DNA from: Bacteroidota bacterium
GTDB lineage: Bacteria > Bacteroidota > Bacteroidia > Chitinophagales > Chitinophagaceae
Length of the DNA: 5,933 bases
NCBI GenBank assembly: GCA_023440945.1
Contig: JAEZRL010000414.1
Span: 1-5,933, forward strand
Direction of reading: 5' to 3'
Below are positions 1 through 4,359 of this stretch, piece by piece (within the stretch, counting starts at the first letter, position 1; each line of letters begins with the position of its first letter). A program made the position numbers and the translations under genes. The notes under the pieces were generated by a model. That model was not told the DNA's origin, did not search any database, and saw only the letters and a list, made by a program, of their open reading frames with translations.

Positions 1-468
1 GCCAAAATTGTATAACTGCACCTTGCTTTTAAAGGAAAAATTAAGCGCTAAATTTTTTTCTGCCATCTCAAATGTTTTCTGGTTTAATTCAAAGCCATAA
101 ACATTTTTGCACCAGGATTGATCCGCAAAATATAAAGTGGCATACCCTCTGTTCATTCCAATATCAAAAACAGAATATTCCCCCCTTTTTAAATAACCAG
201 GTTTGATGAAATACAAGTGTTTGCAAAATATCTCATTGATAATAAAAGAATAATCGGGAGTGGTTAAAAATATAATGTTTTCTTTCTTTAAGTAGATAAG
301 TTTTTCTGAAGCATCATAATGAACGATTTCTATATTATGATTAAACCATAAAGAAGCACGTTTAGCAAAATCTGAGTTATGGAGTTGCGGCCACTCTTTC
401 AAATAATTGATCTGAATAGCTTTGCTCGAAACTTTTTTTAAAAACTTTGTATACATTGATTTTAACAT
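1..468 (-). CDS. FkbM-like SAM-dependent methyltransferase, 3' end cut by window edge
   Basis: The frame opens with ATG at 468-466 and stays open to base 1, giving 156 residues with the C-terminus missing. Residues 100-108 (VFDIGMNRG) fit motif I of class I methyltransferases, the glycine-rich loop that holds S-adenosylmethionine. Residues 124-130 (YGFELNQ) fit the end of strand beta-2, with Glu127 placed to bind the ribose hydroxyls. The following stretch, FEMAEKNLALN at 133-143, is the helix and asparagine pattern usual in FkbM-type enzymes. Residues 1-95 form an N-terminal extension without a recognised domain. FkbM-like enzymes often O-methylate sugars or secondary metabolites, but the substrate here cannot be told. 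A second Met at codon 5 (456-454) is an alternative start. There is only an A/G-rich stretch (AGAAGAAAT) before the first ATG, and no strong Shine-Dalgarno. The lipoprotein gene lies 61 bp upstream on the same strand, so co-transcription is possible. The family call is fairly sure; the function is not. Confidence 0.8.
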   Translation of the reverse strand, partial: MLKSMYTKFLKKVSSKAIQINYLKEWPQLHNSDFAKRASLWFNHNIEIVHYDASEKLIYLKKENIIFLTTPDYSFIINEIFCKHLYFIKPGYLKRGEYSVFDIGMNRGYATLYFADQSWCKNVYGFELNQKTFEMAEKNLALNFSFKSKVQLYNFG

Positions 469-480
469 AGGATTTCTTCT

Positions 481-509
481 GTCCGGTAAATAAACAAAAA
501 AAACCGGAC
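481..509 (-). other. Small hairpin between lipoprotein and methyltransferase genes
   Basis: GTCCGGT at 481-487 and ACCGGAC at 503-509 form a perfect 7-bp stem around a 15-base A-rich loop (T-rich in the minus-strand transcript). It lies 20 bases past the lipoprotein stop and 12 bases before the methyltransferase ATG. No T-run follows the stem on the minus strand, so it is not a standard intrinsic terminator. It may attenuate, stabilise or mark the end of the upstream transcript. The stem is directly visible; any role is inference. Confidence 0.4.
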
Positions 510-529
510 TCAACGTAATCTAAAACACT

Positions 530-1489
530 TTATTTGCTTTTACCTGTTTTTGTTTTAGGCTTTGTTACTTTCTTTTTGCGATACGTGTCATTAAATTCGC
601 ATCTTATACCCCGATGATTACCACAGTTACCTCTTTCTTTCACACTTACAGAACTACCTTCAAAACTGAAATCAATCACACAAGGGCCTGCGTTTTCCCT
701 GTAAATCGCTTTGGTTGCATTAACCATTGCAAAACTTCCTTTTAATTCACCTGTACAATTGCCATTATCTTTTTCAAAATGGGTGAAGAAGACATAATTT
801 GTCCCGTTTCGTCCATCTCTTACCGAAATAAAATTCTTTTTATCCTTTACGTAATCCCCGCTGAATTTGTTGGCTTTTGGTAAAGTATCTATAGGGTTTA
901 TGATCTCATTTCTTTCAGCGCCTTCATTACTGTCGTTTATCACAATAATAAAATCTTTAGCTTCTTTGTTATAACCATAACCATTCTTGGTGTAGAGATA
1001 TTGATCATTCGCCGTTTTTTCTTTGCTAACCATAAAAGTTGGCTCGCTATTGATGCTAAGCGAATGCCGGTAATTATCATCGCTGTTATTGGATATTAAC
1101 GAAAGCGCATCAATATATTTGTATTGCTTATTAAACAAAAAAGTAACAAGAGAAGTTGCTTTGCCATTAACGATATCCATCAAAAGATAGATATCGCCAT
1201 TCTTTTCAATCTTGCCAACAGGATAAAATTTTAAATTCTTTGCATTTTTAGTAATACGATTCAAAGCACTGTCAGGTACAAATTGCTGAACAGTATGTAA
1301 ACTGATAATTGTTGTATCTGCAATCTTCCTAATGTTTGTATCTGCCGCTGCAAAAGGAAGCTTTATATCGTTGAAAGCACTAAAAAAATCTTCCGGACTA
1401 ACTTCATCTTCTCCTGCTAAGGATTTTTTCTTGTTTCCACAGGCTGCAATAAAAACGGCAAGAACGATAAATACCCAAATTTTCTGCAT
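530..1489 (-). CDS. Lipoprotein of unknown function with cysteine-rich C-terminal domain
   Basis: A 319-residue protein. Residues 1-17 are a lipoprotein signal: Lys3, a hydrophobic core, then the lipobox I-A-A-C with Cys17 as the lipidated residue. After Cys17 come Gly-Asn-Lys-Lys-Lys rather than the acidic residues that commonly mark surface export in Bacteroidota, so a periplasm-facing location is more likely. The middle (about 50-200) has no motif I recognise. Residues 208-304 look like a separate small beta domain with four cysteines (245, 270, 289, 297) that could form two disulfides. Its layout (FSGDY, then GNCTGELKG, CVIDFSF, GNCGNHRG and a final Tyr-Arg-Lys) resembles small periplasmic domains of the lysozyme-inhibitor-like kind, but this is only a pattern impression. 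The last 16 residues are strongly basic, with nine Lys or Arg. ATG at 1489-1487 directly precedes the signal peptide and is preceded by an A-run. The gene is divergent from the regulator and could share its control region. Confidence 0.85.
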   Translation of the reverse strand: MQKIWVFIVLAVFIAACGNKKKSLAGEDEVSPEDFFSAFNDIKLPFAAADTNIRKIADTTIISLHTVQQFVPDSALNRITKNAKNLKFYPVGKIEKNGDIYLLMDIVNGKATSLVTFLFNKQYKYIDALSLISNNSDDNYRHSLSINSEPTFMVSKEKTANDQYLYTKNGYGYNKEAKDFIIVINDSNEGAERNEIINPIDTLPKANKFSGDYVKDKKNFISVRDGRNGTNYVFFTHFEKDNGNCTGELKGSFAMVNATKAIYRENAGPCVIDFSFEGSSVSVKERGNCGNHRGIRCEFNDTYRKKKVTKPKTKTGKSK

Positions 1490-1537
1490 TGATTTTTTTT
1501 GACAAGATGTAAAGTAAATAAAATCTGTCTGATTTTC

Positions 1538-1567
1538 TTTCAGGATTTGAAATATTATTTAGATTTG
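1538..1567 (+). promoter_or_regulatory. Putative Bacteroidota-type promoter of the DtxR/MntR gene
   Basis: TAGATTTG at 1560-1567 matches the Bacteroidota -7 consensus TAnnTTTG exactly. A weak partner for the -33 element, TTTC at 1538-1541, lies 18 bases upstream, within the usual spacing. Transcription would then begin only about 10 bases before the GTG start at 1584, giving a very short leader. The box match is directly visible; its use as a promoter is inferred. Confidence 0.5.
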
Positions 1568-1573
1568 TCTAAA
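1558..1573. promoter_or_regulatory. DtxR/MntR-type operator palindrome over the -7 box
   Basis: TTTAGA at 1558-1563 and TCTAAA at 1568-1573 are perfect inverted repeats with a 4-base spacer, giving the form TTTAGR-n4-YCTAAA that resembles operators of several DtxR-family metalloregulators. The palindrome covers the whole -7 box at 1560-1567 and sits 10 bases before the GTG of the DtxR-family gene. A metal-loaded regulator bound here would block RNA polymerase, which fits negative autoregulation. No second full copy was found in the window, including in the gap before the transporter gene. Confidence 0.55.
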
Positions 1574-1583
1574 ATTTTATTAC

Positions 1584-2270
1584 GTGCAGTCTAATTTTTC
1601 GATAGCTGAAGAAAATTATATCAAAGCCATCTTTCATTTACAAAACACTGACGATAATGTTTCTACCAATGATCTTGCAGAGCGACTAAAAACCAAAGCT
1701 GCTTCTGTAACGGATATGGTAAAAAAACTTAAGTCAAAAAAGTTACTGCATTACGAACCTTACCAGGGTGTGCGTTTAAATACTGAAGGCAAGAAAGTAG
1801 CACTATCAATTGTGCGAAGACACCGTTTATGGGAATATTTTTTAGTGGAGAAATTGAAGATGGGCTGGGATGAAGTACATGCTATTGCGGAAGAATTAGA
1901 GCATGTAAGCAGTAAGAAATTAATAGATCACTTAGATGTTTTCCTGAATCATCCAAAATTTGATCCGCATGGTGATCCGATACCGGACAGCAATGGAAAG
2001 ATCATTCAGCAGCAACAAATAAATCTTATCCAGCTTGCAGAAAATACGGAAGCAGAAGTAACATCTGTTGGAAGCCAATCAACAGAACTTCTCGAAGTTT
2101 TGAAACACAAGAACATAAGCATTGGAACAAGACTGGAAATAAAAAAGAAATTCAGCTTCGATCAATCTGTTGAAATAAAAATAAAAAATCATGCTGCAAC
2201 AACGCTAAGTCAGCAATTGGCAGAGGCGTTGTTTGTGAAAGTGTTTGTTGAAAAAAATAAGCTGCTATAA
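1584..2270 (+). CDS. mntR: DtxR/MntR-family metal-dependent transcriptional repressor
   Basis: A 228-residue cytoplasmic regulator that should repress metal-uptake genes when Mn(II) or Fe(II) is plentiful. Residues 1-70 form the winged helix: ENYIKAIF at 10-17, the recognition region TKAASVTDMVKKL at 37-49 and a wing ending in a TxEGKK motif. Residues 75-135 form the dimerisation and metal domain. By alignment from memory with diphtheria DtxR, His80, Glu84 and His99 match the ancillary site (His79, Glu83, His98). Glu103, Glu106 and His107 match Cys102, Glu105 and His106 of the primary site, with Glu103 as in MntR. Residues 150-225 look like the SH3/FeoA-like domain of longer family members, absent from short MntR proteins such as that of Bacillus. 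Asn11 stands where Bacillus MntR has Asp8 and DtxR has Met10, so metal preference is uncertain. GTG is chosen because an in-frame TAG lies at 1560-1562 and no ATG intervenes. The NRAMP gene downstream supports a manganese or iron role. Confidence 0.9.
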   Translation: MQSNFSIAEENYIKAIFHLQNTDDNVSTNDLAERLKTKAASVTDMVKKLKSKKLLHYEPYQGVRLNTEGKKVALSIVRRHRLWEYFLVEKLKMGWDEVHAIAEELEHVSSKKLIDHLDVFLNHPKFDPHGDPIPDSNGKIIQQQQINLIQLAENTEAEVTSVGSQSTELLEVLKHKNISIGTRLEIKKKFSFDQSVEIKIKNHAATTLSQQLAEALFVKVFVEKNKLL

Positions 2271-2303
2271 AAACGGAACGACGAAGTGAGTGACACAACA
2301 GAC

Positions 2304-2331
2304 GATGCCATAAAATGCTATAGACGGCATC
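2304..2331 (+). other. Hairpin in the regulator-transporter gap
   Basis: GATGCC at 2304-2309 and GGCATC at 2326-2331 form a perfect 6-bp stem with a 16-base loop that includes the small palindrome CTATAG. It lies 33 bases after the regulator stop and 65 bases before the transporter ATG. An A-rich stretch rather than a T-run follows on the plus strand, so a standard terminator is unlikely. It could be an RNA processing or stability element in a shared transcript. The rest of the 126-bp gap (2271-2396) shows no TAnnTTTG box and no DtxR-type palindrome. Confidence 0.35.
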
Positions 2332-2367
2332 AAAATAAAAACATCCTGCCTTAAAAAACCTATTAAT

Positions 2368-2400
2368 ATGAGTTATTATAAAGTTTTAATACAAAGATGA
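2368..2400 (+). CDS. Possible ten-codon leader frame overlapping the transporter start
   Basis: ATG at 2368 opens a frame encoding MSYYKVLIQR that stops with TGA at 2398-2400. This stop overlaps the transporter ATG at 2397-2399 in the ATGA arrangement typical of translational coupling. The frame's ATG lies in a small AT stem, TAATA at 2364-2368 with TATTA at 2374-2378. Neither start has a visible Shine-Dalgarno, so reinitiation from the leader could help translation of the transporter. The peptide resembles nothing I know, and so short a frame can arise by chance. Confidence 0.2.
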   Translation: MSYYKVLIQR

Positions 2401-4292
2401 ATTTCAAATTATTGACTACGGATGAAACGGATCATGACAACTCGCTAAGCGAGGTTCATGCAAGTGTTGACCCACAAAAACGCAAAGGATGGAGAAGAGT
2501 ATTTGCATTTTTAGGACCCGCTTATCTGGTTAGCGTTGGTTACATGGATCCAGGTAATTGGGCAACCGATCTACAGGGCGGCTCACAATTTGGTTATAAA
2601 CTTATCTGGGTTTTGTTAATGAGTAACCTGATGGCTTTATTGCTACAAGGTTTAAGTGCCCGTTTGGGTATTGTTCGCAAACGAGACTTAGCACAGGCAA
2701 ACAGGGAAGTATATCCGCCGCTGATAAATTTTTGTTTGTACATACTTGCAGAACTTGCTATAGCAGCGTGTGATCTTGCAGAAGTTTTAGGAATGGCGAT
2801 CGGCATTCAACTACTTACAGGTCTGCCATTGATTTGGGGCGTTTCTTTAACTGTTCTTGATACTTTTCTTCTTTTTTATTTGCAGAAATTGGGCATTCGT
2901 AAACTCGAAGCTTTTATTGTGGCTTTGGTTCTGATAATCGGTTTGTCATTCATCATTGAAATTGTATTGGCAAAACCTGATATGGGAGAAGTGGTAAAAG
3001 GATTTGTACCAACTGCTTTAAACAATGAAGCCTTATATATTGCAGTTGGCATTATTGGTGCAACCGTTATGCCGCATAATTTATATCTGCATTCAGCACT
3101 GGTGCAAACAAGAAAAGTAAGACCCGATAACGCTTCTATAAAAAAAGCTTTGCGATATAATTTTATTGATAGTGCTGTTGCGTTGAATGCAGCTTTTATT
3201 GTAAATGCATGTATATTGATCCTTGCCGCTGCAGTTTTCTTTACTTCCGGTCATACAGATGTGGCGAAGATTGAAGATGCACACAAATTATTAGAGCCGA
3301 TGCTGGGCTCAAAACTGGCACCTTTTCTTTTTGCAATTGCTTTGATTGCATCCGGACAAAGTTCTACAATCACCGGAACACTTGCTGGACAAATTGTAAT
3401 GGAAGGTTACCTGCGTTTGCGCATTAATCCTTTATTACGAAGATTGATAACACGTTTATTGGCTATTGTTCCTGCGGTATTGGTTATCATCATTTATGGA
3501 GAAAAAGAAGTAGATGATCTGCTTGTATTAAGCCAGGTTATATTGAGTTTGCAATTAAGTTTTGCAATCATTCCGCTTATACATTTTGTAAGTGATAAAG
3601 AAACGATGAAAGAATTTGTTATCAATAATTGGGTAAAATTATTATCCTGGATGGTTGCAGGTATCCTTGTTTTTTTGAATGTGCGCTTAGTTATTGATAC
3701 GGTTATAGAGGTATTTGATCAAAGTGGAGAGATAGGTACAAAAATAGTAATGACTGTTGCCGCCCTTCTTTTTGCATGGTTATTTATTATGATGACGATT
3801 TTGCCTATCTTAAGAAGACGTAAAGAAAAAACAAATATCCAATTGCATAGTGAAGAAAGATTATTAAAGAACCTTACCATCCCTGAAACAGAAAAAATAG
3901 CGGTGGCACTTGATTTTACCGAAAATGATGAAAAATTAATTGCACATGCGCTAACACAGGGAAAGCATATAGCATCGTATGTGTTATTGCATATCGTTGA
4001 AACCGTTTCTGCTCGGTATTCAGGTGATGCTGCAGGTGATTATGAAAGTGAAAAAGATCTTGAACGTCTGGAAAAATATGCTGCACAATTACGAAGTATG
4101 GGGTATAAAACTTCCATCGCATTGGGGTATAATAACAGAACAAAGGAAATATTAAGGATCGTAAATGAATCAAAAGCGGATCTGCTTGTTATGGGTGCAC
4201 ACAGGCACAGCGGTATTAAAGATTATCTCTACGGCGAAACGGTTGATTATGTACGGCATCGTTTGTCTATCCCCGTTTTGATTGTGAGTTAA
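2397..4292 (+). CDS. mntH: NRAMP-family Mn(II)/Fe(II) importer with C-terminal universal stress protein domain
   Basis: A 631-residue inner-membrane protein that should import Mn(II), and probably Fe(II), by proton symport. About 12 hydrophobic segments lie between residues 38 and 470. The first holds the metal-site motif DPGN at 51-54. The third has CDLAEVLG at 125-132. The sixth has ATVMPHN at 222-228, where Met225 is the soft ligand that favours Mn and Fe over Ca and Mg. The conserved stretch SGQSSTITGTLAGQIVMEG at 319-337 is also intact. After a basic linker (473-480), residues 498-631 form a universal stress protein domain: IAVALDF near its start, LLVMGAHRHSG at 596-606 and a final SIPVLIV. 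With 12 segments and a cytoplasmic N-terminus the domain would be cytoplasmic. Its nucleotide loop departs from G-x2-G-x9-G-[ST]: the second Gly is Arg603, and Gly613 is followed by Glu614-Thr615. ATP binding is therefore uncertain. Typical bacterial MntH proteins are near 410-450 residues, so the added domain explains the length. The regulator gene lies 126 bp upstream and probably controls this gene. Confidence 0.95.
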   Translation: MNFKLLTTDETDHDNSLSEVHASVDPQKRKGWRRVFAFLGPAYLVSVGYMDPGNWATDLQGGSQFGYKLIWVLLMSNLMALLLQGLSARLGIVRKRDLAQANREVYPPLINFCLYILAELAIAACDLAEVLGMAIGIQLLTGLPLIWGVSLTVLDTFLLFYLQKLGIRKLEAFIVALVLIIGLSFIIEIVLAKPDMGEVVKGFVPTALNNEALYIAVGIIGATVMPHNLYLHSALVQTRKVRPDNASIKKALRYNFIDSAVALNAAFIVNACILILAAAVFFTSGHTDVAKIEDAHKLLEPMLGSKLAPFLFAIALIASGQSSTITGTLAGQIVMEGYLRLRINPLLRRLITRLLAIVPAVLVIIIYGEKEVDDLLVLSQVILSLQLSFAIIPLIHFVSDKETMKEFVINNWVKLLSWMVAGILVFLNVRLVIDTVIEVFDQSGEIGTKIVMTVAALLFAWLFIMMTILPILRRRKEKTNIQLHSEERLLKNLTIPETEKIAVALDFTENDEKLIAHALTQGKHIASYVLLHIVETVSARYSGDAAGDYESEKDLERLEKYAAQLRSMGYKTSIALGYNNRTKEILRIVNESKADLLVMGAHRHSGIKDYLYGETVDYVRHRLSIPVLIVS

Positions 4293-4359
4293 GAGAAGTC
4301 TGATTGTAGTGTAAGTTCTTACCGAGAACCATACACATCATTCAAAGAGTAACTTCTCT
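4292..4359. terminator. Nested inverted repeats in the convergent gap, candidate bidirectional terminator
   Basis: Between the two convergent genes an inner hairpin pairs GTGTA-a-GTTCT (4309-4319) with AGAAC-ca-TACAC (4325-4336), closing a 5-base loop. It can be extended by TGAT at 4301-4304 with ATCA at 4337-4340. An outer 8-bp repeat, AGAGAAGT at 4292-4299 and ACTTCTCT at 4352-4359, encloses it and overlaps the ends of both genes. No T-run follows on either strand, so intrinsic termination is not assured. The pairing is visible in the sequence; the terminator role is inferred from its position. Confidence 0.35.

Noticed and set aside
481..509. Standard intrinsic terminator after the lipoprotein gene
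   Set aside because: The run of T lies in the loop rather than after the stem on the minus strand, so it does not fit the usual terminator form.
1547..1549. TTG at 1547-1549 as the -33 element of the regulator promoter
   Set aside because: It is only 10 bases before the -7 box, too close for the usual 17-23 base spacing.
2271..2396. Manganese riboswitch (yybP-ykoY type) or second promoter before the transporter
   Set aside because: The gap is AT-rich with one simple hairpin, and shows neither the conserved riboswitch loops nor a TAnnTTTG box.
2594..4173. Antisense open frames inside the transporter gene (2594-2806, 3093-3284, 3916-4173)
   Set aside because: They lie opposite a strongly conserved NRAMP-Usp coding sequence, have no recognisable domain and are explained by the codon pattern of the sense gene.
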